This document shows positions 45,401 through 57,795 of a DNA stretch of 64,000 nt, piece by piece. A program made the translations under genes and the position numbers. The DNA is from Erythrophleum ivorense (lineage: Eukaryota; Streptophyta; Magnoliopsida; Fabales; Fabaceae), in contig JAIUCV010000279.1 of the NCBI GenBank assembly GCA_026724425.1, positions 434,001 through 498,000 of the forward strand, read 5' to 3'. The notes below the pieces were generated by a model. It was not told where the DNA came from, ran no database searches, and saw only the letters and a program-made list of their open reading frames with translations. Numbering within the stretch: position 1 is the stretch's first letter; each line of letters opens with the position of its first letter.

Positions 45401-46499
45401 TATATCTTATGAATTTGCTACTTAGTACACGAATCCCAAGCACACATTTCCTACATTAGAAACAAGCAAATCTAATTAAGTAAAAAATAATAGTAACACA
45501 TTAATTATACTTTATCAAAATATGTAAAAAGTTATTGAATTAACTCACCTTAAACTCCACAAACCATAAGTTCTTCACAACATGAATTTTAGCAAATGCT
45601 GGCCAACCACGCTCAAACTTACTCTAGATGATCTAAGACAATAATGATGACTTATGGAACATGCAGATAAAACTTACAAAATAGAAAGAGTTATATAGCA
45701 AAAGCACAAATAAAGTAACAATTACAATATAAAAAAGGAAATGTATTTAGAGGATTCTTATTTATAAACACCATGAGATCTAATAACTAATCATTCGTCA
45801 CTTAATCTCACCTCTAACTTATATCTAATGGGATGAGAAGATAAGCCAGCCACATCTATGCTCAGAATATGTGTAAAAGGTCCCTTTGAACTAATTAAAG
45901 TTGAGGAGAAGGGTAGTGTATGAATATGTAGAGACAGAAAAGAAGATGATGCAGAAACTAATCCTAGAGGAGTCCTGGCATGTGGAGATAATTGAGAAGG
46001 TAATGACTATGCAGTAGTTAATGATATCTAAATCAGCTTAAACTATTGTACAAACTTTCTTTTGCCTTTCTTATTTGCAAAAGGTTCTTTACCCTTGTTA
46101 TGTCCTCCATCTAGCATTTAAAAGGGAAAGTGAAAAAAAACATTTTAAAAGTATGCATGAGTGAACAATTCATGTAAATCAAACAAATTTTTAAGCAATA
46201 ATAACAATTTTTTTAAAATTTCATCAATCACTTTGATAAAGAATAATTATTAAGAGGATCCTTGTTAGTTTTAGCTGAGTCACTATCTAATAATTTTTTG
46301 TTTAATACTTCATCATGTTATTCTTCAGTTTCACTTTTTTCATCAATAAAAGAGCCAATATGTACACATTTCACTTCTTCACATTGACTTGTATTATTTC
46401 TTAGACCTTGCTTATTAATGTTAGTATCAACCAAACCATTGTCCTTATCTTAGAATGATGCATCTAGATTATCATCACCAAGGGAATCAATATTATTCC

Positions 46500-49400
46500 T
46501 TGCTTTCATCCTAATCATAACAAACCAACTTTTTTTTCTTGGGTATCAATTTCAGATATGGTACAAAATATAGTTGATCAACTTATTGGGCAAATATAAA
46601 AAGGTTATTGCCTTGTATGTTCCTGTATCTTTGACCTCCACAATGCCATATTTAAGGCAAACTTGAGTCTCTTAATAGATAGGATTATACCAATCACAAT
46701 TAAAAACTGTCAAATGCTTAATCAGTAAGCCAGTAATTCTAACCATATAGTTTCTTTCAACACATCATGATATTAAAATCCAATTTCATCATGACTATTT
46801 CCTTTTATTATTTGTCTTTCTCCCTTTTGCTTAGGAGGTTGTATGAAACTTATAACCATTCATAAACTATTGATCTCATGTATGCACAAGTCTCAAAGGA
46901 TCCTAAGTCAAAGAAACTAACAAAAGCATCTTGTATCCCATTTAAAGGGTTCAAAACCTAATAAACAAACAAACAACATTGTTGAAACATATTATAATTA
47001 AGAAGCTTAGTTTCATGAATTTATAATTTTCTTTTACAAAATTTAGATAAACTTACATAAGTTTTAAACCATTTACAAAATTCAAATGAAATATGTTTAT
47101 CAACCTCCTTATTAGATAGAGTAAGAGATTAACCATAGTAAGATAACGAGCATTATCAGTAGTTTTTCTATAAGGTTAGGTAAGGTAGTTGAAGATAGAG
47201 ATAAGAGGATAATCATCGCGCTCCCCACCATCATTATTTCAAGGAGTTCTCTTAGTTCTTGAGTGAAAATGAGGCTCAAAATAATAAAAGTAGAAAATTA
47301 AAGTTTCTTCAAATATATATGCTTCACAAATAGATTCTTTAATATGGCATTATTCTTAGCCATTCTCTTTAATGTATATAAAAATCTCTCAAACAGATAC
47401 ATGCACCTGTATTATACAGGTCCGCCCTTTATTGCTTCATACACCAGGTGAATAAGAAAGTGCTCCATGACATTAAAGAAACTAAAAGGAAATACCTTCT
47501 CAAGTTTATATAAAATGACAAGAATGTTTTGTTTCATCACATTAAGGTTATTTAGTTGTAAAGTAGGAGCACAAAGATCTTAAAAGAAATGGTTCAACTC
47601 AATCAAAATATTAGAGATCAAGGTTGGTAACCTATTACATACTATTACTAGTAGCCTCTGCATGAAAACATGACAATCATGACTTTTTATCCCAATTAAA
47701 GTGCAACTCTTCACATTAATACAATGTCCTAAGTTGAATGCATAACCATTTAAAAGTTTGAAAGTTTTAACCCATTCATGAATTCTTGCTTTTACTCCAC
47801 ATTAAATGCATATGCTGCCTTGGGCTTTGCCATTTTGCCATTATCTCTATCCTTTATGTGTAAGGTAGGTCGTTTATAGTAAAAAACTAAATCTAACCTT
47901 ATTTTTACATTATCTTTCATCTTATCTTTACATCCATCACTGTGTTAAACACATTTTAGAAAACATTTCATTCTATATAACATTACATCTATATTATGTG
48001 GATTCAACAAGTCATGAGAGTCCCAAAAAATACTACATTTAATCTAATTATGATTTTGACTATACCCTTCCAAAGATGGGCTTGGAGATTTTATTATTTT
48101 AAGAAATCTCTAAACTTAGTCATACAATTCCTCTCCTAAATACTTTAATGGTAGTTGTAAAGTCTCTATAATATACTTTAGAAAGTTTTGTTTATTCCAA
48201 TAAAATGAATGATTCATTAGCAAGAATTGACAATGATAATCAAAATAACAAGTTTTTCTTTCATGCTTTAATTGGAATGACTTTGAACAACCTATGCAAC
48301 TAGGGACAGCCTAATCTCCCTACAATCTACCAACCACTTAACATGTCATAAGTTGAAAAATCATTGATAGTCCACATAAGGGTAGCTTTTAAGTTAAAAT
48401 TTTGTTTCATAGAAATGTCATATGTTTGTACACCCTCTTCCCAAAACAACTTTAAATCATCAATTAAAGGTTGTAAGAAAATATCAATCTTAATTTTTGG
48501 ATTATAAGGCCTAGGTATTATTATTGTTAAAAACATATATTCTTATAACATACATGTGCCGGGTGGAAGATTATATAGAGTAACAATTATAAGCCAAAAA
48601 GAGTATGACTTGAAACTTAAAACTAAATAGAGTAAAACTATTAGCACAAAGACCCTACCTAACATTCCTCCGCTTTATTGCAAATTTTGGATGAGTTTGA
48701 TTAAAATATTTTTGAGCACTCCCATTCGATAGATGCAATAACACACTTTCATCATTATGGTTTTCATGATGCCATCTCATATATTGGGCTAAGGCATGAA
48801 AAGCAAACAATCTCTAAAGTGTTAGAATAATTGGTAAATACCATGTTTATTAAATACCTCCTTAAACCTCTTTTTTTTCCTACTCTTACATCTCTAAATT
48901 TTACTTCACCTCAAAATCGACATTCCCTATCATTGGCTGCGTCATCATAATACAACATACATCCCTTATTATAGTAATCAATCTTTTAATAACTACAACC
49001 ATATTTCAAAATTGATTTTTTGGTTTAGTACAAGTTAGTAGGCATTCAATAATTAATAGGTAAGATTCTAGTCATCAATATGATAATTTCATTAGTACAC
49101 AACTTAAGAATGTTATAATCAAACTTGATGTTTAAGAATCTCACAGCCATAGACAACAATGTATGATTTTCACACCTATCCTACAACAAAGCTTATGCAA
49201 CACTTAGTATGTCATAAAACTTCGCAGAACTTGGATTAGAGTCCTTAAGCATATCATATCTCTTAAATGATGCCTTGGCCATATCCTTAACTATCTGTTC
49301 ACATGGATTAAAATTCATATAAAGGTCGATCTCAATTAGAGCCAATGGTAGACATTCTTCTCCATGGTTGTGCTGATAATAATAATCAAGCATAAACTGC

Positions 49401-49594
49401 TTTTTTATATATAAGTGCATTTTGATTTCATCTGGCTTATGATACCTTATATATTTGCATTTTACACAAGGACATTGAGACCTCTCTTTTTGTTTAGATA
49501 TTTCTAATTGACTTATAAACCGAACAAACTCTTTTACACCTACAAAAAACTCTTGTGTGATCCTTTGATGATTATTCTTTATTTTGTTATACAT
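46500..49594 (-). pseudogene. CACTA TNP2-type transposase
   Basis: TNP2 is the catalytic transposase of plant CACTA elements. The minus strand shows its parts in order. The N-terminal transposase-associated domain (49594-49193) has QEFFVGVKEFVRFI, CPCVKCKYIRYHKPDEIKMH and HNHGEECLP. The TNP2 core (about 48760-48320) has HLSNGSAQKYFNQTHPKFA, then FLTIIIPRPYNPKIKIDIFL, then LFWEEGVQTYD and MWTINDFSTYDMLSGW. A DUF4218 block (about 47580-47390) has LNNLNVMKQNILVILYKLEK and VMEHFLIHLVYEAIKGGPV. A DUF4216-like block (about 46700-46550) has NCDWYNP and YGIVEVKDTGTYKA. In-frame stops (for example after GGPV) and frameshifts show it is dead. Confidence 0.85.
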
Positions 49595-51969
49595 CTAATG
49601 ATGCTGTTCAAGAAAATCTATCAAATTTGATTCTTTCAAAAGTTTACAACCAATGCCTCAATTAAATGCCTCCTAAGTAGTCTTCCTTCTCATAAAGCAT
49701 CACTTCCATCTAGCTTTTGTCAACACATAAAAATGAGACAATACAATAAATAACTTTAAAAATCAGAATATTGCTATTGGAGTTTCATGAAAAATATGAC
49801 ATTTGGAATTGCACCAAATAGTTTATCATTCCATAGTTAATTGGATTTTGAGGAAGGAGAAGAATTTTGATTATCAAAGTAATCTTTCTATTGGTTTGAC
49901 CTTTATTTTTTATTGGATTGGAAGTTAGAATTTTATGATTGTTCTCTTGTGTTTTTGGCCAAGAATTATAAGTAAAAGAGGGAGAAACACTTATCTTGTG
50001 AAGCTTGAATATTTCTTGGGAAATGTTGGGAATTAAGCTTTAAATTGGCAAGTAAATCTTCTCCATTTTTATTTCTAAATTTTGGGTTATTTAAAAAGAA
50101 TTGAAAATTTATTAGGTGTTGTTCATACTTGACTGAAATTGTTGATGGTGACAAGATATAGCTCTATATATTTTGATGTAAGCATAGACAACTTGATATT
50201 ATATCTCTTTGAACAATGTATATAATGGAATACACACTTGAAAAGGCTAAATTGATGTTAAAATGTTTGAAGTGTAAATCATGATTTAATAGCCCATATA
50301 ATTGTAAAGGAGTCTTGAATGGTCTTTTTTACCATTTGTCAGCTTTTAAGTTTTCTATTATTTGAATAAGTTAAATATGTTATTTATAATATGTTAGAAT
50401 AGATTTGACAACAAGTAGGATTAAATTTTCCCATTTTGACACATAGTCTCAATAAGAGGATTTATGAGGATTAATAAGGTCACTATCACCATTTAGTATG
50501 GTTTTCAGGATTTTCTACTTTGAACAAATTTAATTTACTACATTAGAGTTAATAGAAGTGTCTTGGGGTCAGTTGGAATTAAATTGTAAAATTTAGATAT
50601 GGGAAACCTAAGATATAAACCAATTTAAAAGCTAATCTTTGTAATAGTGTTGATTTGAGGTTTGGAATTGTCACATTTTTATTGAGGACCTTTGGCTAGG
50701 ATTTTTAGGTTCCTACGAACTTCTTTAGACATTTACTTCTAGACATGAAAGGGCTACTTCAAATAAGGACTTCCCTTTACATACTCCATACCTTTGTTTC
50801 TTGTTAACTTTTTTCCAATTCACATTCACTTTTTTCTTCATTAGCCCTAATTAAACCAATACATTAACATTAATAATTTTGTATCATATAATGCCATGGT
50901 CCAACTTCTTGTTTATGATAATTTGTTCATCAAATGTATGCATTATCAACTACAACCATATACACATACCTAAGATATGGGTTTAAACCAAAATAATTTT
51001 AGATTTTTTTAAGTAACAAATATGACACAGTATATTACTCAAATATTTTTTAACCAAATTATCCATAATATAACTGGTGAGTAAACATTTTAACTTTATT
51101 GACCACAATCATATATACATCCATAAGATATGGGTTTTAAACCTAAATAATTTTAGATTTTCCTTGAATAACAAATACGACACAATATATTACTCAAATA
51201 ACTTTTTTGTCAGATCATCCACAATATAACAAGTGAGATCTCTTTTTAACTCCATACTCATGTACTAAACTTTAACATTTATGTTTTATACTCTACATAA
51301 AGTTCACCATAAAAGTAAAGTCTATCAACATATAAACAAAATCATAAAAATGAAAAAATTTAGGGTAATTGGAATTTTTGTTATATTTTTAGAATTGATT
51401 GATAATGGGAAATTGGGAGCATAGGCATATATCTTTGGTAATATGTGATGGATATAGCTAAAGAAATGTTAAGCAAAAAAAGGATAAATCAACAATAATC
51501 ACTCATCAGCACCAATATTCTCATTCAATTTTGCACGCAAAGATGAATCAATAATAAACATAGGAATTATTACCTTGAAATCTCTGGCCAATAATAGTAG
51601 AAATGAAGGAGATTTTTGTGGATTTGGCACCCTAGCATCAATGGCCACCATTTAAGGGAGAATAACATAAGAAATTGAAGAAGGAAGAGAGGAAAGTATA
51701 GAAAAAGATGAAGGGGATAAGGAGAGCTCACTTTCACAGATTTGGCACCCAATGGCCTACTTAATGAAGCAACCCACAATGGACAAAGGGAGGGGCTATA
51801 GTGAGTGGTTGCACATCATTGGCGGTGGCACAGCAATTGGATAGTAGCCAAAGTCTAAGATGCACACAAGATGAGAAGATGCAATCAAAGCTGTAGATGG
51901 AGAAGATGCAAAGGAAGAAAAAGTTGAAAAAAATCAGGTTTTGTATAAACCCTTAGATCCAATTTATTA

Positions 51970-52640
51970 TAACTTTTTTCATGGAACTTTCTCACAGAAA
52001 AATTTCATGAGAAAGTTAGAAAGAAGTTTTCTTATTCTTTTTTCTCTCTTCTCACAAAATAATACCATAAGAAAATAAAAACATTTTAAACTTTTGCTTC
52101 TCACATTACTTTTTCATGAGAACAAAAAAAAGTGAAAATTTTGTTTGTTCCAAAAAAAAAAGAGAATAAATCACATCTTTCCTTTAAAATTTGACAATTT
52201 TTTTTCAAACTACCCACAGTCATTCTCATAGAGAAATATCATGAGAAAAAGAAAAAAATATTAATTTTTTTGCTTTCATAGTAAAAATACCATGAGAGTA
52301 AAAAGTCTTTTCAATTTTTTTTACTTCTCTTGACATTAGATAGTGAGAATTAAAAAAAATTCATATTTTATGTTTCTTATGGTAAAATATTGCAAGTATT
52401 AATTGTTAACAAAATTCTCTCCATATTTCTCACAAAATTTTTTTTGATAGAATTAGATATATTTTTTTAATTTTGTTTCTCCATGCCACATCAATTTTGT
52501 CATAGTATTTCTCTCCAAATTTTCTAAAAAAATCATCATGAAAATCTAACCATGAGAATAGTAAAAATATTGTGAACCATGACAAATTCGGTAAGAAATT
52601 CCGCAAGAATTTCTTTCTATATTAACTCCACTAGAATTTT
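51970..52640. repeat. CACTA subterminal repeat region (right)
   Basis: Many copies of the TTTCTCA / CATGAGAAA motif (for example near 51989, 52007, 52109, 52223, 52237 and 52292), mirroring the left end. Confidence 0.75.
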
Positions 52641-52670
52641 TTGTGAGAAAATTCTTGATTTCTTGTAGTG

Positions 52671-53720
52671 AATTCTTAGCTATAAATGAAAACCAAATTG
52701 AGAAATCTCTAGATGTCCATCACCTTACCAAAAATATTATTGTCCATTAGTGATTATAGCCTGTCTTTTTTGCCCTTAATTTATTTTTTTTAAAAAAGGA
52801 ATGTATACCGTCAATACTCTAAACAACACATAATCTTTTATACTCAACTAAATTATCTTTTTTCCACCTCCTCAACAGCAACATTTTGTAATAATTCTTT
52901 TTTTTTTTCATTTTCTCTACCTCATTGTTCATTAACCAAAAGGGGGGAAAAAAGGTAACGTGCTCATTAATTAGTTGTTGCATAATAATATAGAGGATAG
53001 AAAAAAAAATCATGAAGACGAAGCTTCCTAGCTCTTGCCTCGAGCTCTCTTTTCTTCTCCCCAGCACAATTTTATGTGTCTTTATAAAAGCCCTTGAATT
53101 CTAAATCCTTTGAATCTGAGCAGTTACTAGTTCGTTTTGGGGGAAAGTGATCAACATGTGATAATGACATGGGTGCTAACTTTGAATACTACACAAATGT
53201 TTTTTCTTGGGTGGAAATTATGTGTCCTTGCTCCTTGGTGCCTTTCTTGGTGTGGTCTTTCTCCTTGGCATTTTTTTTCCACAATGAGAGTAGGTGAGAG
53301 ACTATCAAATATTAATTGCATTTGCACCCCCATCTTGCAATATGATACACTCTTAATTCCTGGAAATGTGTCCACATGACCTCTTTAGTCTTTCCACTTA
53401 GTTCTCGGATAAAGTCGCAAGCAATATAAAAATAGAGGCTAGAGGCTCCAAAGGCCAAAGACCACGTGTTAGTTATAATTCAGCATAAGTTGGAGAGATT
53501 TTTAACGTAAAGTTAGTTTATGATAAAGTAATTAATTAATTATAAATAAAAACAAATATATTAAAACATTTTACTAAAAATTTCTATATATGCATATACA
53601 AATCATAAATAAACCAAATCAACAAAAAAAATGCTTAAATATGTTAAATATATTTTTAATATTTGTCCTCGACTTGTTATATATTTGTTATAAATCCAAT
53701 TAGTTTTAAAATTTTTGAAA
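52671..53720. other. Upstream flank of the peroxidase gene
   Basis: AT-rich DNA. The frames at 52819-53067 (-), 53137-53379 (+) and 53151-53375 (-) overlap one another and show no family. No gene is supported. Confidence 0.5.
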
Positions 53721-53721
53721 A

Positions 53722-53757
<36 letters not shown>

Positions 53758-53769
53758 GTGAGAGAGAGA
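53722..53769. repeat. Compound microsatellite (AT, TG, AG)
   Basis: AT units (53722-53741) run into TG units with one TATG break (to about 53760), then AG units to 53769. Confidence 0.95.
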
Positions 53770-53800
53770 ATGTGCGTGTGTAATACTCAATACACTGACT

Positions 53801-53910
53801 TATGCATTCATAATTAGTTTAATTTATTTATTTACAAGAAACTAAAAAGCCCTAATATGCATTCATAATTAGTTTAATTTATTTATTTCCAAGAAACTAA
53901 AAAGCCCTAA
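53801..53910 (+). repeat. 55 bp tandem duplication in the peroxidase promoter
   Basis: 53801-53855 and 53856-53910 are adjacent direct copies with a single mismatch (TTTACAAG against TTTCCAAG). The array ends about 30 bases before the TATA box. Confidence 0.95.
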
Positions 53911-53942
53911 TTCTAGGAGCATCCAAGAACCATTAAGTGGTC

Positions 53943-53950
53943 TATAAATA
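53943..53950 (+). promoter_or_regulatory. TATA box of the peroxidase gene
   Basis: TATAAATA, 51 bases before the ATG at 54001. Transcription would start near 53975, giving a leader of about 25 bases. Confidence 0.8.
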
Positions 53951-54000
53951 AGCACGCTCGTCGCTTTCACAAGGCGCGCACACACTACTAAATCAACAAG

Positions 54001-56623
54001 ATGGCAAGTGCTTCACTGTACACTTTGCTTTTGCTGTCGTCAGTTCTACTACTTTCCCATTTCCATGCCTCAGAGGCACAAGCCAAGCCCCCTATCGTAA
54101 AGGGGCTGTCTTGGACTTTCTATCAATCAAGCTGTCCCAAGCTTGAACTTTTAGTGAGAAACCATCTCAAGAATGTGTTCAAGAAGGACATTGGCCAGGC
54201 TGCTGGTATAGTACGCATCTTCTTCCATGACTGCTTTGTTCAGGTCAGTATTGATCGTCACATTCTTAACTATATCACAAAACTTAGCTATAGATTTTTA
54301 AATCTTAATTTGCTGTCGGATATATATTTTTCTACCATTATATATATGATTGATCCTTTTATATATTGACATTCACCGAAAGAACTTTACTTCGCTTTTG
54401 TCTTCCTTTTTCATGAGGGTGATCTTCGGAGTAGAGTAGTGATGGATCAATGAGATGTGTTTGGTGATATTAAAGTTGATTTTGCAGGGATGCGATGGGT
54501 CGGTGTTGTTGGATGCAGTGCCGCCAAATAATCAAAGTGAGAAGGACACCATTCCAAATAGCACCTTGAGGCCAGAGGCGTTGCAAACCATTGAGGACCT
54601 TCGAGCTCTTGTTCAGAAACAGTGTGGAAGGGTAGTCTCTTGCTCTGACATTACCGTCCTGGCAGCTCGCGATGCTGTTTTCTTGGTAATTTCATGCTTT
54701 AATTCTCCATTTATATTGGCATCTTCTTAATTTATTTTTGGGTAATTTTATAGAGTTTAATGATTTTGAGTATTTTTATTATTAGATAAATTTTTAATTT
54801 TTAATTTATTAATAAAAATTTTAAGTGGAAATCTCACAGTAGATCCAATCGATAAAACACTTAAACTTCTAGAACTCCACCGCTTGATAAAATTATATTA
54901 TTATTATTTTGAATATCTACTAATATTCCTATTCATTTGAGGATCATACGCATACAATTTAATTATCTAGCACAAATGTTTGTTTTACTATAAAATATTC
55001 TCTCTATGAGTGCTTATTACTATTTTCGGATACATATGGGCAAGAAAATTTAAAAATGAAAATAACGGAATAACGAAACTCAGTTAAAAGAAATAAAAGA
55101 GTAAAAAAAAAAACTAGAATCAAACAACGCATGATTCAAGGTACAGCTCATGATGACATTAGTGTAATCTGTCCTTAAACAAAGAAAAAGTCACAGAGGT
55201 GGAGAAAAACCACTAATCCATTATTGCCGCGGTGGTCATAAACTATGTAGATAAATTATTATTATTATAAAAATATTTTGAACTAATTTATGCATCAACT
55301 AATATATATATATATAGTTAAAGTTTAAAAATCTTAAAAATACATATCCCACATGATTTAGTGCATTCCTTAACCCAGAATTTAAACTCAAAGATTAGTC
55401 AAAATAATAATAATATTAAAAATATTAGAAAGTGCATTTCAAATATCTGGACATGTTGCCATTAAAGATGTATGCACAATTTTTTATGGAATAATTTGTA
55501 CTTTACCTTTGGATAAAGATAGGACTTTATCATTATTTTCGTCTTTTTATTCATTTATTTACTTTTGGATAAAGATAAGATTATTTGTGTCTTCCTTTGG
55601 ATAACGATAAGATTATTATTTTTAATATATATTATATTTGTTTTTCAATTTTATTTAATATTTTTAACTAAAAATATTTATCGAAATTTTTATTACTAAA
55701 TTACATCAGCATTTTTATATATAATAGTAAAAATTTATTTTTCACAATGATCAAAACCAACGAATGATCAAAGGCCAATAGATCCTTTTTTATTTATTGA
55801 AGAAATGAGATAAGATCTATATGAATAATTTCCACTGGGCTATACCCCCATATATCTCTCTCTTAGATTAAAGAAGATATAGCTCAAATCCATGAGCTGA
55901 ACGTCACTGAAAATTTTAAAAAAATTAAATTAAATTAAACATTAAAGATTAAAAATTATATTAAAGGAAAAAAGAGCTTATGTTTGTTCCCTTTGGATTT
56001 GATGACAGTCTGGAGGCCCCGACTTTCCGGTGCCACTAGGAAGAAGGGACAGCCTAAACTTTAGCGTCAGCGGAACCGATAACCTGCCAGGCCCATCAAG
56101 TAGCGCCGGCGGCGTTCTCAGCGCCCTCGGGGCCCAAAAGTTCGACACCACCGACGTCGTCGCCCTCTCGGGGGCCCACACCTTCGGCCGCTCCCATTGC
56201 GGCTCCTTCTTCCGCCGCCTCTCCCCCACCGTAGACCCCACCATGGACCCCGCCTTCGCAGCCTCGCTGAAGGCCACCTGTCCCGCCGCCAGCTCCCCCA
56301 ACACCGCCAACCTCGACGTCCGAACCCCCAATGTGTTTGACAACCAGTACTACGTGGACCTCGTGAACCGTCAGGGCCTCTTCTTCTCAGACCAGGATCT
56401 GTTCACGGACCCCAGGACCAAGGGGATCGTCACCAGCTTCGCCAAGGACCAGAAGTTGTTCTTTGACAAGTTTGCCAACGCCATGATCAAGATGAGTCAG
56501 TTGAGTGTGTTGACGGGAACACAAGGGGAGATTCGCGCCAAGTGCTCCGCCACCAACGGCAGAACGACGTCGTCTCTGTTGTCGTCTGTGGCGGAAGACA
56601 TGGAGGAGTTGACTTCGTTTTAA
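54001..56623 (+). CDS. Secretory class III peroxidase (peroxidase 12-like), 3 exons
   Basis: Exons 54001-54243, 54488-54685 and 56009-56623 join in phase 0 to give 351 residues, full length for the family. The splice sites are CAG|GTCAGT, GCAG|GGATGC, TTG|GTAATT and ACAG|TCTGG. These enzymes oxidise phenolics with hydrogen peroxide in the cell wall or vacuole (lignin, suberin, defence). A signal peptide covers about residues 1-26. Distal haem residues are R72 and H76 (RIFFHDCF), with proximal H204 (VALSGAHTFG). Eight cysteines at 45, 78, 83, 127, 133, 211, 238 and 326 fit the four conserved disulphides. The N-terminal PIVKGLSWTFYQSSCP and C-terminal SVLTGTQGEIRAKCS strongly resemble Arabidopsis peroxidase 12. 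Exon 3 is far more GC-rich than everything around it. The gene has two introns where the classical family plan has three: the last two exons are fused here. No broken residue was found, so it should be functional. Confidence 0.95.
54686..56008 (+). other. Intron 2 of the peroxidase gene
   Basis: 1323 bp of AT-rich DNA without recognisable coding sequence. It ends at the ACAG acceptor at 56005-56008. Confidence 0.85.
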
Positions 56624-57272
56624 GTTCAAATTGAGATGAGAGAGGCCATGCATGAATGGCTAGCTGTTATGAAGCTTTGTTATGTGTGGTGTTCTACGTA
56701 CTGTGTTGTAGTTGTTGAACTTGTAGTTTAATATGTCTCCCTTATTCACCATCTTTGATCTGTTCTTGTTTATGAAAAGACCATTTGGATGGTGGAGATC
56801 ACAGAGACCAGAGGGGTCTTTCAAACTTTGACCGTCTTGCTTTTTCAAGGTCTTTGAACAGTATAATAATGGCTTAGTAAGATGATTTTCTGTTTACACT
56901 TTTGGATAAATTTTGCAGTCTGCGCAAATTGAACTTGTTTTTTGAAAAAAAAAATCTAGACTACAATAAATAGAATAAATTAATTATAAAAAGTTATAAT
57001 TATATCAGATGCATTTTTTAATATATTAAAACATGTTTAAACTTTCTTTGATTTTTTTTGAATAATCTTACAAGTGCATTATATATTTTTAATATATTTA
57101 TATACGCAAGTTTTATAATTATCTAATTTAATTATTTTTGTTAATAGACTTAATTACAAATTTCACTTATAAGCAAACTTTGTAATAATTTACAAAATTA
57201 AATAAATTTCTATAAATGCTTTTTTTAAAAAATAGTTTATTAAATAGTGCAAACCTATTAAAAAACTTAAAA
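56624..57272. other. 3' flank of the peroxidase gene
   Basis: Likely 3' untranslated region, then AT-rich intergenic DNA. No further feature is seen. Confidence 0.5.
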
Positions 57273-57487
57273 GGGAAAGTATATTTTATATTTTGAATTA
57301 TGATTTAATTATAAAATTAATGTATACATTTTAAAACGTAATAAAATATTTTTTTTATTTTAACTATACAAAAAAAAATATTTTTAAAAAATATTTTATT
57401 ACGTTTCAAAATTTATAGAGAACGTAGAGTTACTTTTAAATTTTATATTAATTTTATAATTCAACCGAGTAAAATGTACGTTCTCCG
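57273..57487. mobile_element. 215 bp fold-back MITE
   Basis: The inner stem AAACGTAATAAAATATTTTT at 57333-57352 pairs exactly with its reverse complement ending at about 57406. The outer arms also match: GAATTATGATTTAATTATAAAATTAAT with GAATTATAAAATTAAT, and ends GGAAAGTATATTTTAT with GGAGAACGTACATTTTAC. No coding potential. The target duplication is not clear. Confidence 0.65.
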
Positions 57488-57769
57488 AACACTAAATTAC
57501 AAATATAAGTTTGTCCTTTATTAATAGTGGGCTCGTCTTTCCAATTTTGTAGTCTTTTAACCCTTTGTAATCCCAGTCAGAATACAGTTAGAATATAATA
57601 AGAAGGAAGAAAAAGTGATAGCAAAAATAAAACGTGGAAGATGGAACTAAATAAAAAATAAAATAAATGTGGAAAGAGGATCCGATGGCTTAGTGTCTCC
57701 TTGAGCATCATAGCTTGTGTAACATATCTGAATTATTCATACAAATCCAGATAATTTAAATTTCAGCTT

Positions 57770-57795
57770 ATATATATATATATATATATATATAT
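57770..57795. repeat. TA microsatellite
   Basis: About 13 TA units. Confidence 0.9.

Larger units (their letters stand above)
43448..52670 (-). mobile_element. CACTA (En/Spm) DNA transposon, near full length, decayed
   Basis: The right end, read on the minus strand, is CACTACAAGAAATCAAGAAT at 52670-52651, an excellent CACTA terminus. The left end is a degenerate AACTAGTACAAAACC at about 43448. Both termini are followed inward by several hundred bases rich in a short motif, TTCTCATGG or its complement (43480-44170 and 51970-52640), typical of CACTA subterminal transposase-binding repeats. Inside, on the minus strand, are a TNP2-type transposase and then a Ptta/TNP1-type accessory gene. Total length is about 9.2 kb. 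A 3 bp target duplication could not be confirmed (AAT right, AAA left). Multiple stops show it is inactive. Confidence 0.82.

Noticed and set aside
55978..56653. Long antisense frames opposite peroxidase exon 3
   Set aside because: They result from high GC at third codon positions of exon 3; no independent homology.
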